Origin: CBDBCU01 sp965203435
GTDB lineage: Bacteria; Chloroflexota; Dehalococcoidia; Lucifugimonadales; UBA3495
Assembly: GCA_965203435.1 (NCBI GenBank)
Contig: CBDBCU010000002.1
Span: 558,001 to 622,000 of the forward strand
DNA: 64,000 bases
Reading direction: 5' to 3'
Of the stretch, positions 30,569-38,899 are shown piece by piece. The notes under the pieces were generated by a model, which had not been told where the DNA came from, made no database searches, and saw only the letters and a list, made by a program, of their open reading frames with translations. Numbering within the stretch: position 1 is the first letter of the stretch; each line of letters begins with the position of its first letter. The position numbers and the translations under genes were made by a program.

Positions 30569-31456
30569 CTAATAATTGTAATCCCGCCGGCGGCCCAACT
30601 TTTGGAACAGCACGATGTATTCGTGCTTGAATATGTAAAAGCCGTTAGCCAAAGCCCGGTAACGCCACAGGTGTTCCAGATGGCGTTTGGCCCGGTTGTT
30701 GACTATGTTCTTGACGATAATGCTTTTCAGCCGCAGGTCGGGGGTGTCAAGCAAAGCCGCCGTCAACAAACTCTGCAAGGGCACCCATTCGCCTCTCTGG
30801 TAGATGTCGCCAATGATTACGGCCAGATGCCGCCCCGGTTCGAGGAACTGAATCATATTGGCGTAGGCCGCCATAAACCGCTCCAGAAAGTGGTTGACAT
30901 CCCGGCAGTTGCTCAAATCGGCGGCATCATCGCTGAACTTGATGATGTTGTGATAGGGCGGGTGCATCACCAGAAACTGCACGCTCTCCATCCCGTAGGC
31001 GGCCAATCGCCGCCCAATTTCCGCCGCCGTTTCCCCGGCGGCGCTGTCCCCGGTGATGACATTCAAGTCCGGGGCCGGCACTGGCAGCGGGAGAGTAAGC
31101 TGCTGGACTTCCGGCAGGACAAGGCTATCCGCGACGATGCGGCGGCGGGCAATTTCCGCCACTGGCGGGGCCAAGTCCACGCCGATATAGCGGCGGCCGA
31201 GGCGATTGGCTTCGATGGCGGTGGTGCCGCTGCCGATAAAGGGATCCAGGACAATATCGCCGGCTTTGGTGAAACGGCGCAGCAGCTGGCTGGGGATTTG
31301 GGGAATAAAGTTGCCGTGATAGTCGGCCTGATGGGCGCCGCTGGAATCCCGGGCCTCCAGAATCCACAGGCTGTCGGTAAGGACATCGTCATACTGCTGC
31401 CAGTTGGACAAATCCAGGTCGTTGACCTGAGGGCGGCGGCGGTTGCTTGCGGGCAT
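30569..31456 (-). CDS. site-specific DNA methyltransferase with HPPY motif IV
   Basis: The 295-residue protein has motif I in DIVLDPFIGSGTTAIEANRL (about 68-87) and GVDLAPP. Motif IV FLVMHPPYHN follows at about 162-171, then GRHLAVIIGDIY. This is the N6-adenine/N4-cytosine group with motif I before motif IV. The first catalytic residue, normally Asp, Asn or Ser in (D/N/S)PPY, is His here. It is the first gene of a four-gene minus-strand cluster with a HARE-HTH/GIY-YIG nuclease, which suggests a two-component restriction system. AGGAC upstream of ATG 31456 is a modest ribosome binding site. Confidence 0.85.
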   Translation of the reverse strand: MPASNRRRPQVNDLDLSNWQQYDDVLTDSLWILEARDSSGAHQADYHGNFIPQIPSQLLRRFTKAGDIVLDPFIGSGTTAIEANRLGRRYIGVDLAPPVAEIARRRIVADSLVLPEVQQLTLPLPVPAPDLNVITGDSAAGETAAEIGRRLAAYGMESVQFLVMHPPYHNIIKFSDDAADLSNCRDVNHFLERFMAAYANMIQFLEPGRHLAVIIGDIYQRGEWVPLQSLLTAALLDTPDLRLKSIIVKNIVNNRAKRHLEHLWRYRALANGFYIFKHEYIVLFQKLGRRRDYNY

Positions 31457-31629
31457 AACAGTCCTGGGCGCGGCGGCGCCGGCGGCGGCAGTAAGGTTTC
31501 CGTCCCGGAAAAGCCGGGATATGGCAAATCATGGGCATGGTATAGACAATTTGCGATATGTCAACATGGGGGGCGGCGGCTTTCTGGCGGCCCCCTGCCG
31601 TCCTTCCCGCCCCGCGTGGGAATACGGAT

Positions 31630-31752
31630 TCAAACATGGATTAACAGGATATACAGGATTCTATATCTGCCGGGAACGGTTATTGACCGTCAGTTACCGT
31701 TCTAATCCGATAAAAATATCCTGTTAATCCTGTCTATCCATGTTTGAATCCG
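31630..31752. repeat. R3 inverted-repeat element
   Basis: TTCAAACATGGATTAACAGG and the inverted CTGTCTATCCATGTTTGAAT bracket about 120 bp. In the gene-free stretch 31457-32102 this is followed by the kor promoter and its leader. Confidence 0.8.
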
Positions 31753-31817
31753 TTTCCCCCTTGCGCGGGAATTACGGTGGCTAGGGGCAATAACTTGGAA
31801 CGGGCCGCAACTTTCCA

Positions 31818-31847
31818 TTGACAACCTTTCTTTATCAGTGTTACACT
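31818..31847 (+). promoter_or_regulatory. strong promoter for korAB with a long leader
   Basis: TTGACA (31818-31823), 18 bp, then TGTTACACT with TACACT at 31842-31847. The leader to TTG 32103 would be about 250 nt of GC-rich DNA with several inverted segments. I see no known riboswitch core in it. Confidence 0.65.
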
Positions 31848-32102
31848 TATCCGGTCAGCCGGCCGCATAAGCGCCGGCGGCGTAGATTTGATTGGCCGGA
31901 TGCGGGCCTTGGCCCGATTGTTAGATGATGATTGCTGCCGGGAAAACCGCTAAATCCCCCTTGGGGAGCCCTATCCATTCCCTGGCGAAATGGACCCTTT
32001 CCCCGTCTTATTATCCCGGCGGCCCGGCCCGGCGGCGGAACCCAGCGTAGCGCACGCATAGCCCCGGCGGTACCGGACAGGCCGGGGCAGGAGGAGAATA
32101 AA

Positions 32103-33827
32103 TTGGCAACGCAGATGAGCGACTTTGTAGTCCGCTTCGCCGGCGAGGGCGGACAAGGCGTAGTTACTTCGGCGGAGGGCTTGGCCCAGGCGTCGACCCA
32201 GGTGGGCTACCACGCCCTCACCTACGCCACTTTCCCGTCCCAGATTATGGGCGGCCCCACCTGGACGCAGGCCCGCATCGCGGTGCAGGACATCCTCAGC
32301 GCCGGCGACGATGTGGATGTGCTGGTGGCTTTCAATCAGGAAGCCTACGACACCCACCGCGAGGAAGTGCGGCCCGGCGGCTTGGTCATCTACAATTCCA
32401 ACGACTTTCAGTTGGATGGGGATGACCGCAGCTACGGCCTGCCCATTGACGAACTGGCCCGCTCCACCGGCAACACCCGGGCCGCCAATATGGTGGTGAT
32501 GGGGGCCTTGGCCCATCTGGTCAATATGCCGCAGGAATATCTGGAGCAGTTCGTGGAAAGCCGATTCCGCCGCGGCCGGGCCAATGACGACGAAATCATC
32601 AAATCCAACAACCAGGCCCTAAGGCTGGGCCGGGAGGAAACGGCCCGCAGCGGCTTTGTCCTGGGCGATTTGGCTCCCCCGCAAATGCCCGAATATCCCC
32701 AGGTGATGCTCAAGGGCAACGAGGCCGTATCCCTGGGCGCGCTGGCCGCCGGCCTCAACTTCTATGTGGGCTATCCCATCTCCCCGGCCACGACCATCCT
32801 GGTCTTTATGGAGCGGCATCTGGTGGGCAAAGGCAAGTTCGCCTATCAGGTCAGTTCGGAAATTGAATCCATCACCGCCCTGCTGGGGGCGGGTTACGCC
32901 GGCAAAAAGGCGATGACGGCCACGGCCGGGCCGGGCTTTTCCCTGATGGGCGAGGGCCTGGGCCTGGGCTGGATGGCCGAGATTCCCCTGGTCGTGGTGG
33001 ATGTGCAGCGCGGCGGCCCGGCCACCGGCCTGCCCACCAAGACCGAACAGTCGGATTTGCTGGCCTGTATGTATCCGGCCCATGGCGATGTTAAACTGCC
33101 GGTCATTGCCGTCGGCACCGTGGCGGAATGTTTCTACGGCGCGGTCAAAGCCCTGAACTGGGCGGAACGCTACCAGGGGCCGGTTATCCTGATGACCGAA
33201 ATGTCCCTGGCCGAGCGGGTGCAGAACATCCCGCGCCCCGACCTGTCCCGCATAACGCCGGAGAATCGGGTGGTTTATCAGGGCCATAACGGTTATAATC
33301 GTTATCAGGGCTTTGAGCTGTCGCCGATGCCGTTGCCCGGCGGGCCCGGGGCCTATGTGGCTAACGGCAGCGAACACGATGAAATGGGCGATACCACCCA
33401 TCTGCCCAGCCGTCATGTGCAGATGACGGAACGGCGGTTCAGCAAGCTGAAGCTGCTGGAGGAGAACGAGTACGAATCGGACAATCCGGAGGCGCCGGTC
33501 GTGCTGATGCCCTGGGGCGGCTCCAAAGGCCCGGCTCAGGAAGCCTACAACCAGCTGCGGGCGGAGGGCGTGGACATCGGCTGGCGCTATACTATGCTGC
33601 TGAGCCCCCTGCCGCCGGCTCTGCTGGCCGAACTGCAACAAAAGGAACTGGTCATCGTGCCGGAACTGAACTATCAGGGGCAGTTTGCCGGCCTGCTCCG
33701 TTCCTGGGGCGTCAACGCCCAATCCGTCACCCAATACACCGGCCTGCCCTTCAAGGTGCGGGATCTGGTGACGCAGGTAACTCGGCTGCACAATTCCCAG
33801 GCCCGCAAGGAGATGGTCCGCGTATGA
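32103..33827 (+). CDS. korA: 2-oxoacid:ferredoxin oxidoreductase, fused gamma-alpha subunit
   Basis: With TTG 32103 (AGGAGGAG six bases upstream) the protein has 574 residues. An N-terminal gamma domain (FAGEGGQGVVTSAEGLAQA to about 190) is fused to the alpha subunit (KGNEAVSLGALAAGLNFYVG, SPATTILVFMERHL, GPGFSLMGEGLGLGWMAEIP). This is the KorA/OorA form that oxidatively decarboxylates 2-oxoglutarate or a similar 2-oxo acid to the acyl-CoA, passing electrons to ferredoxin. The beta subunit gene overlaps by 4 bp. Substrate class is inferred from the overall similarity. An ATG at 32115 is possible but lies too far from the ribosome binding site. Confidence 0.9.
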   Translation: MATQMSDFVVRFAGEGGQGVVTSAEGLAQASTQVGYHALTYATFPSQIMGGPTWTQARIAVQDILSAGDDVDVLVAFNQEAYDTHREEVRPGGLVIYNSNDFQLDGDDRSYGLPIDELARSTGNTRAANMVVMGALAHLVNMPQEYLEQFVESRFRRGRANDDEIIKSNNQALRLGREETARSGFVLGDLAPPQMPEYPQVMLKGNEAVSLGALAAGLNFYVGYPISPATTILVFMERHLVGKGKFAYQVSSEIESITALLGAGYAGKKAMTATAGPGFSLMGEGLGLGWMAEIPLVVVDVQRGGPATGLPTKTEQSDLLACMYPAHGDVKLPVIAVGTVAECFYGAVKALNWAERYQGPVILMTEMSLAERVQNIPRPDLSRITPENRVVYQGHNGYNRYQGFELSPMPLPGGPGAYVANGSEHDEMGDTTHLPSRHVQMTERRFSKLKLLEENEYESDNPEAPVVLMPWGGSKGPAQEAYNQLRAEGVDIGWRYTMLLSPLPPALLAELQQKELVIVPELNYQGQFAGLLRSWGVNAQSVTQYTGLPFKVRDLVTQVTRLHNSQARKEMVRV

Positions 33828-34690
33828 GCAAGAAAAACCCGGAGTACGATTTCAAGTGGTGCCCGGGCTGCGGCGATTTCGGCGTCCGCCGCGCCCTGGA
33901 GTTCGCCATGATTACCCGGCTGGAGGAGACCGGCCGCCCCATGGAGGATAATGTGGTGGTGGCCGGCATCGGCTGCTCCGGCAACCTGGTGCATCTGCTG
34001 GAAGGGCAGCAGCCCTACGGCTTTCACGGCATCCACGGCCGCACCCTGCCGGTGGCGATGGGCGTCAAGATGGCCCGGCCGGAGCTGAATGTGGTGGTCG
34101 TGGCCGGCGACGGCGACTTTCTCAGCATCGGCGGCGAGCATATCGGCCCCCAGGCGGCTCGCAACCTGAACATCTGCGCCGTGGTGATGGACAACGGGGT
34201 CTATGGCCTGACCAAAGGGCAAAGCTCGCCCACCACCGAGCTGGGCAAAATCACCAGTTCCACCCCCTACGGCAAGCTGGAAGCCCAAGCCGATCCCCTG
34301 GAACTTTACCTGACCCTGGGCGTCTCCTTTATCGCCTCCGGGTTCTCCGGCCAGCCCCGGGAACTGGCGAAGCTGATTAACCAGGGGATGGATCACGAGG
34401 GCTTTGCGATGGTGCACGTCCAGTCGCCCTGCACCACTTACAACGACACTTTTGAGCTGATTAAGGGCAATGCGCGCAAGGGCATTGAGCCGCTGCTGTA
34501 CGAAGTGCCGGAGGAGCATAACCCCGCCGACCGGGGCGCGGCTTACAACCTGATTCAGCGGCGCGGCGTCCCGATGGGCGTCCTCTACCGGGACGAAAAC
34601 CGCCCCTCTCTGGAACAGCGCATCGAGGAAGTGCGCGGCAAAGCCCGGGAACGGACGGTAGCGGAACTCCTGGACACTTTCGCCTTTTAA
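33824..34690 (+). CDS. korB: 2-oxoacid:ferredoxin oxidoreductase, beta (TPP-binding) subunit
   Basis: The 288-residue protein has the beta-subunit pattern: KWCPGCGDFGVRRALE at the start, GIGCSGNLVHLL, GRTLPVAMGVKMARPEL, the TPP motif VVAGDGDFLSIGGEH and MDNGVYGLTKGQSSPTT. It binds thiamine diphosphate and, with the KorA product, forms the active enzyme. ATG 33824 overlaps the korA stop (ATGA). The C-terminal extension (after GNARKGIEPLLYEVP) is usual for KorB. The gene has no ferredoxin-type subunit next to it, so a separate ferredoxin must serve. Confidence 0.92.
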   Translation: MSKKNPEYDFKWCPGCGDFGVRRALEFAMITRLEETGRPMEDNVVVAGIGCSGNLVHLLEGQQPYGFHGIHGRTLPVAMGVKMARPELNVVVVAGDGDFLSIGGEHIGPQAARNLNICAVVMDNGVYGLTKGQSSPTTELGKITSSTPYGKLEAQADPLELYLTLGVSFIASGFSGQPRELAKLINQGMDHEGFAMVHVQSPCTTYNDTFELIKGNARKGIEPLLYEVPEEHNPADRGAAYNLIQRRGVPMGVLYRDENRPSLEQRIEEVRGKARERTVAELLDTFAF

Positions 34691-34762
34691 CCCGCCGGGT
34701 GACGGCAAACTTTCCGCTCATCCTGAACTTGTTGAAGGATGGGATAAGGTTAAGGTTGGGCT

Positions 34763-34936
34763 ATGGTAATTGGCGGCGGCAAAACCAAAGCTCTGCGGAA
34801 TCAGCGGCGGCGCAACCGCCGCAATTCCGACGGCCCGCCCGGCCGGAAAAGCCCGGATCCGAAAAACCGCCGCGGCAAGTTGGGCAATTTGCTGCGCCGC
34901 ATCCTGACGCCGGGGAAAGGCCGCCGCCAGAGCAAG
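34763..34936 (+). CDS. possible small basic protein, 57 aa
   Basis: The ATG at 34763 starts MVIGGGKTKALRNQRRRNRR and the frame runs 57 codons to TAA 34936. It is rich in Arg, Lys and Pro, like the short frame at 4297. AAGG just upstream is a weak ribosome binding site. It lies right after an R2 half copy (34716-34742). It could be a ribosome-associated or DNA-binding peptide, or chance. Confidence 0.3.
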
Positions 34937-35010
34937 TAACCGCCCGCCCTTGCCGGCCGTCAAAAGACTGCGCCCTCCTACCGTCATTCCCGCTGCCCGC
35001 AACCGTCATT

Positions 35011-35257
35011 GGTATGTTGTAATAGTCGGCAGAACCGGCGGATTGGCCGGAGAGGGGCGCGGGGGCGGCGCCGACCGTCATTGGGCGGCTCCGGGACTTG
35101 GTCCGGAGGGCGCCGCGCGGGAGTAGGGCAACCCCCACGCCTCCCAGGATTGACCGCTCCGAACGGATGATAGGGGTCTAAACCCCGGATTTGCCAGTGG
35201 GGAGGGTCAAATCCACCCGATTAACAACTTAAACCTCAAATCAAGGGAGGTCAACCT
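35011..35257 (+). ncRNA. bridge-RNA-like unit C
   Basis: Same loop design as units A and B: left guide GACCGTCATT (35073-35082), hairpin CTCCGG/CCGGAG, right guide CGCGGGA (35116-35122) and a perfect GGCGCC/GGCGCC closing stem. Extending the right guide to CGCGGGAGT gives exact complementarity to ACTCCCGCG at the 28111-28119 junction. Confidence 0.55.
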
Positions 35258-35338
35258 ATGGCGGAACAAAGCAAGGTAGTGGCCGGAGTGGATGTGGGCA
35301 AGGCCACCCTAGTAGCGGCCCTCCGCGCCGGCCACTAC
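35258..35338 (+). pseudogene. IS110 transposase start, truncated after about 25 codons
   Basis: The frame reads MAEQSKVVAGVDVGK and onward, matching the 27116 transposase almost perfectly to ALRxG, then runs into an inverted copy of its own start (GGCCACTACCTTGCTTTGTT at 35330-35349). It cannot make an active enzyme. Confidence 0.8.
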
Positions 35339-35500
35339 CTTGCTTTGTTCCAGGTCCTTTTAATTGTCGGATTAGTCCCCGATAAATCCGTTGGCGGCGA
35401 GCTGGTCGCACCGCCAATCAAACTTGTGACCAGCTCAAGGAGAACGGGATAATGGGCATCGCGGCGGACAATTAAAAGGCCCTGTGCTTTGTTCCGCCAT

Positions 35501-35746
35501 AGGTTGACCTCCCTTGATTTGAGGTTTAAGTTGTTAATCGGGTGGGTTGACCCTCCCCACTGGCAAATCCGGGGTTTAGACCCCTATCATCCGTTCGGAG
35601 CGGTCAACTCGTTGGGGCGTGGAGGTTGCCCTACTCCCGCGCGGCGCCCTCCGGACAAAATCCCGGAGCCGCCCAATGACGGTCGGCGCCGCCCCCATGC
35701 CCGTCTCCGGCTAATCCGCCGGTTCTCCCGACTATTACAACATACC
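35501..35746 (-). ncRNA. bridge-RNA-like unit D (minus strand)
   Basis: On the minus strand it carries GACCGTCATT (35684-35675) and CGCGGGA (35641-35635) in the same positions as units A-C, with hairpin loop GATTTTGT. The spacer before TTGACC differs from A, B and C (CCAACGAG), so this site is hypervariable among copies. Confidence 0.55.
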
Positions 35747-35813
35747 ACCAATGACGGTGGGGTGACCACGGGAATGACGGTTTCTATTAACGGAGGGCGG
35801 AAAAGGCCGGATT

Positions 35814-37025
35814 ATGTCCCTGGACTTGGGGGAAACCCTGCTGCAAATGGATCAGGCGGCCCGGGAGTGGCGGCCGGACTATGAAATCCGGCAGGAACGG
35901 CTGGCGCGGCTGCTGAGAGAGGCGGCCGCCATTCCGCCGGAATTGGCCCGGGAAAGGACCCGCAACTTTGTCGATCCCTTTCTGGCGGCGGAAGTGCAGA
36001 CCGATTTGCTGGGGGCTACCGACGCCCCGCCGCCGCCCTCTGATTGGGCCGCCGCGTCCGTGGACGGCTCCCACATTGATGTGGATCGCCATCTGCCGGT
36101 GGCCTGCTATCTGCTGAACCTGGGCGGCTGCGTGCTGACCTACGGCCGTGATGCCAACGCCCAATTTTTCAGCCAGCCCCAGCTGGCTTACCGGCCCGAG
36201 GAGTTGTATCTGCGCGACCCGGAACATCCGGCCGCTGAGGAGGCGGTGGCCGGGCCGCTGCTGGGATTGCGGCGGACGGTGCGGGAACTGGAACGACTGG
36301 CGGCGGTCGTTGCGGAAATCCCCCCGGATTTGCCCGTGTTGGCCCTGGTGGATGGCACCCTGGTGCTGTGGGGGCTGGGCGGTCAAGGCTATCCCCCCTT
36401 TGTGCGGGCGGCGCTGATAGAGGAGGGCTTGCTGCCGGCTCTGGAATCGCTACGAAAGCTGGCGGCGGCCGGGCGGCCGGTGACCCTGGCGGCCTATGTA
36501 TCCCTGCCCCGGGTTACGGAAGTGGTCAATGCTATCCGCCGCTGCCTTTGCCCGGAGGAACTGAGCCATTGCCGGGAATCCTGCGGCCATCGGGTCGCCC
36601 GCTATAGCCCGTGCAGCGCGGCCAACGATTTCCTGGACCGGGATATTTTCGCCGCCACCCTGACGCCGTATCAGCGCTCTCCCATCTACCGCACCAATTC
36701 CTCCGTGCCGCGGGAACACTACGGCCGGGCGCAGCAGGTCTGCTTTTACTATCTGCACGCCGGCGCGGAAATTGCCCGGGTGGAAGTGCCGCAGTGGGTA
36801 GCCGAGGATGCCGATTTGCTGGATTTGGGGCATAGCCTGCTGGCGGAGCAGTGTCGCCGCGGGCAGGGCTACCCGGCCGCCATCGCCGAGGCCCACGAGC
36901 AGGCGGTCGTCAACGGCCGCGACCGCCAGTTGTTTCGGCAGTTGATTGCGGAAACCCTGGAACAGCAGGGCTTGCCATCCTACACTTCCCAAAAGGAACG
37001 CTCCAAACGGCGGCCGTGGCTGTGA
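35814..37025 (+). CDS. nurA: NurA-family nuclease
   Basis: The 403-residue protein fits the NurA fold. Motif I with the metal-binding Asp reads WAAASVDGSHIDVD (about 78-91), a second Asp is in LPVLALVDGTLVLWGL (about 175-190), and the C-terminal part has a tyrosine- and His-containing RTNSSVPREHYGR segment. NurA is a 5'-3' exonuclease that works with the HerA helicase in DNA end resection or in defence systems. No herA-like gene is adjacent. The start codon, TTATG at 35813-35817, has only GGCCGG upstream. The palindromic IS remnant ends 67 bp before the gene. Confidence 0.82.
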   Translation: MSLDLGETLLQMDQAAREWRPDYEIRQERLARLLREAAAIPPELARERTRNFVDPFLAAEVQTDLLGATDAPPPPSDWAAASVDGSHIDVDRHLPVACYLLNLGGCVLTYGRDANAQFFSQPQLAYRPEELYLRDPEHPAAEEAVAGPLLGLRRTVRELERLAAVVAEIPPDLPVLALVDGTLVLWGLGGQGYPPFVRAALIEEGLLPALESLRKLAAAGRPVTLAAYVSLPRVTEVVNAIRRCLCPEELSHCRESCGHRVARYSPCSAANDFLDRDIFAATLTPYQRSPIYRTNSSVPREHYGRAQQVCFYYLHAGAEIARVEVPQWVAEDADLLDLGHSLLAEQCRRGQGYPAAIAEAHEQAVVNGRDRQLFRQLIAETLEQQGLPSYTSQKERSKRRPWL

Positions 37026-37377
37026 TGACGCATTGCTCCGCGCCTCCTGAACTGGTTGCAGGATGGCCGGGCAAAGGGTGAATAAACCCTTGTTTCCTTG
37101 CCATTCTCTTTATCAGCCGTGGGTTCATCCTTCAACAAGTTCAGGATGAGCGGAAAAAGCGGCCGGTTCAGGAGGAACGGAAAGGGAAGTTCAGGATGAA
37201 CGGATAGGGCGGCCAGTTCCGATGGGGTCGGCGGCGGCCATTATAGCCCATAAAGTTCCGCTCCGCCAACCCGCCCCCGGCCGGACCTGGCGATGGTACG
37301 GCGCCCCCTGGACAAAACCCGCCCGGCAGTGGTATCCTTTACGGCAAGTCCCGCAAACCCAAAGGCAGGAGACGAAT
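37026..37377. repeat. R2 half copies and a 162-bp block duplicated at 38739-38899
   Basis: 37026-37205 holds degenerate R2 halves such as CTTCAACAAGTTCAGGATGA. 37216-37377 is a near-copy of 38739-38899 (both contain GCCATTATAGCCC and the AGGAGACGAA ribosome binding site), showing that the downstream coiled-coil gene was duplicated with its 5' region. Confidence 0.8.
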
Positions 37378-38049
37378 ATGCCGCCGGATATGTCCCCGGA
37401 ACTGATTGGCATCCTCGGCGTGGGCATCGGCCTGCTGACCGTGATCGTTGCCTTTGCCGGACTGCTCGTAACCCTGCTGCTCCAGATGGATCGCCGCAAC
37501 GAGCGCCGCATCGAGGGCTTGACCGCTGAAGTGAAAGCCATCGCCCAAGCCCAAATCCGCACCGACCACCAGGTGGAAGTCTTGACCGACCAAGTGAAAG
37601 AGCTGGCCGGCCAGATGAAAGACTTGGTTGCTGAGGTGAAAGCCTTGGCCATCGCCCAGGCCCGCACCGACGAGCAAGTGCAAGCCCTCGTCCAGGCCCA
37701 AGCCCGCACCGACGAGCAGTTGAAAGATTTGACCGCTGAGGTGAAAGGCATCGCCCAGGCCCAGGTCCGTACCGACCACCAGCTGAAAACCATGTCCGAC
37801 CAGATGCAAGACCTCACCGCTGAGGTGAAAGGCATTGCCCAGGCTCAGGTCCGTACCGACCTCCAAGTGAAAGAGTTGGCCGGACAGGTGCAAGGTTTGA
37901 CCGGCCAGCTGAAAGACTTGGCCGGCCAAGTCAAAGAACTGGTCGAGGAAGTGCAAACTATCGCCCAGGGCCAAGCCCGCCTGGAGGGCGAGGTGCTGAT
38001 TCTTAAAGACGCCATCCTGCTCGGCGCCGTGGGGCAAGGAGTGCGGTAG
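37378..38049 (+). CDS. membrane-anchored coiled-coil repeat protein, copy 1
   Basis: ATG 37378 follows GGCAGGAGACGAAT. The 223-residue protein has an N-terminal membrane helix (IGILGVGIGLLTVIVAFAGL). A long coiled coil follows, built of 14-residue units with consensus KAxAQAQARTDEQVQ and TAEVKxIAQ. A conserved end reads GQARLEGEVLILKDAILLGA. Codon-level repeats suggest unit gain and loss. Paralogs lie at 38900 and 42146, and a PaREP1-like gene sits between copies 1 and 2 on the other strand. A structural or scaffolding role at the membrane is likely; no catalytic part is visible. Confidence 0.72.
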   Translation: MPPDMSPELIGILGVGIGLLTVIVAFAGLLVTLLLQMDRRNERRIEGLTAEVKAIAQAQIRTDHQVEVLTDQVKELAGQMKDLVAEVKALAIAQARTDEQVQALVQAQARTDEQLKDLTAEVKGIAQAQVRTDHQLKTMSDQMQDLTAEVKGIAQAQVRTDLQVKELAGQVQGLTGQLKDLAGQVKELVEEVQTIAQGQARLEGEVLILKDAILLGAVGQGVR

Positions 38050-38177
38050 GGGGACAAACCAAGGGCGGTTTTATATGCCCGGATGGAGGGCTAACGCCCG
38101 GCCGCCAATGTCGGAAAGGCCGCCGGTAAAGGCGGCGGCGGGATAACCTTTCTTTAGCGAGTCGACCCCGGAGAAAC

Positions 38178-38717
38178 CTATTCCGATTCCGCCGATTCCC
38201 CCGCCGCGTCCTCCTCCTCCGGCGGGATGAAGGGCGGCATTGGCGGCGGATAGTCCAGCAGCGCATTGCCCCGAATTTCCTCGGCGGTAAGGCTCAGCCG
38301 GTCAATAATCCGCTGCTGGGCCGCCGTCGGGGTAAAAGCCGGATTCACGCCCAATTCCAGAACTTCCAGCAGCGACTCCAACCAGTCCGCCGCCTGAATC
38401 AGCAGGAGGTCCAGATGGGGGTCGTGCATCCGATCCTCGAAAAAGTTTTCGTGGAGCTGGTCGGCCACCCCCTGCAAAGCAATCAGTTCCGGCCGCGCAA
38501 ACTCGGCGCTCAGCAAGGCCACAATTTCCCGACGCAGGGAATGGGAATTATGCCGCCAGCCCCGGCCGGCGCCGCCGGCTTTAACGGCATGGGCGACCGC
38601 CCCGGAGCCTTTGTCCGAAGCCTGCAACCGGTCGCCTTTCCAATCCAGTTCATAACGGGCTTGCAGCATCAGCCGGCGGCTGTAATTGCCATGACGACGG
38701 AGGTTTTCGGTGGACAT
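38178..38717 (-). CDS. PaREP1/HEPN-like protein, 179 aa
   Basis: The central 110 residues match the PaREP1 pattern seen at 3602: SDKGSGAVAHAVKAGGAGRGW, then HNSHSLRREIVALL, then GVADQLHENFFEDRM. The C-terminal 55 residues add an acidic proline-rich tail (DYPPPMPPFIPPEEED). It lies between two membrane coiled-coil paralogs, and a similar HEPN-like gene at 28249 also neighbours a coiled-coil gene. The upstream minus-strand sequence before ATG 38717 shows no strong ribosome binding site. Confidence 0.68.
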   Translation of the reverse strand: MSTENLRRHGNYSRRLMLQARYELDWKGDRLQASDKGSGAVAHAVKAGGAGRGWRHNSHSLRREIVALLSAEFARPELIALQGVADQLHENFFEDRMHDPHLDLLLIQAADWLESLLEVLELGVNPAFTPTAAQQRIIDRLSLTAEEIRGNALLDYPPPMPPFIPPEEEDAAGESAESE

Positions 38718-38738
38718 AGGCGGTTATCCCTCCCGGTA

Positions 38739-38899
38739 GTTCCGATGAGGTCGGCGGCGGCCATTATAGCCCCTAAAGTTCCGCTCCGCCAACCCGCCCC
38801 CGGCCGGACCTGGCGGTGGTACGGCGCCCCCTGGACAAAAACCGCCGGCAGTAGTATCCTTGCCGGCAAGCCCCGCAAACCCCAAGACAGGAGACGAAA
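38739..38899. repeat. duplicated 5' region of the coiled-coil gene
   Basis: A near-identical partner of 37216-37377 (see there). Both blocks end with the ribosome binding site of a coiled-coil gene. Confidence 0.8.

Larger units (their letters stand above)
35011..35746. mobile_element. palindromic IS110 remnant with two outward-facing left ends
   Basis: Two copies of the IS110 left region face outward: arm C (35011-35273) and arm D (35746-35485 on the minus strand). Both begin GGTATGTTGTAATAGTCGG and both run into the first codons of the transposase. Outside, arm C abuts ACCGTCATT (35002-35010). Arm D is followed by ACC and then AATGACGGT (35750-35758). The centre (35369-35466) is unrelated DNA bounded by CAGGTCCTTTTAATTGTC (35351-35368) and a near-perfect inverse (35467-35484). 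Confidence 0.8.

Noticed and set aside
31932..32102. Longer korA frame from 31932
   Set aside because: The extra 57 codons are Pro-rich, and AGGAGGAG is placed ideally for TTG 32103.
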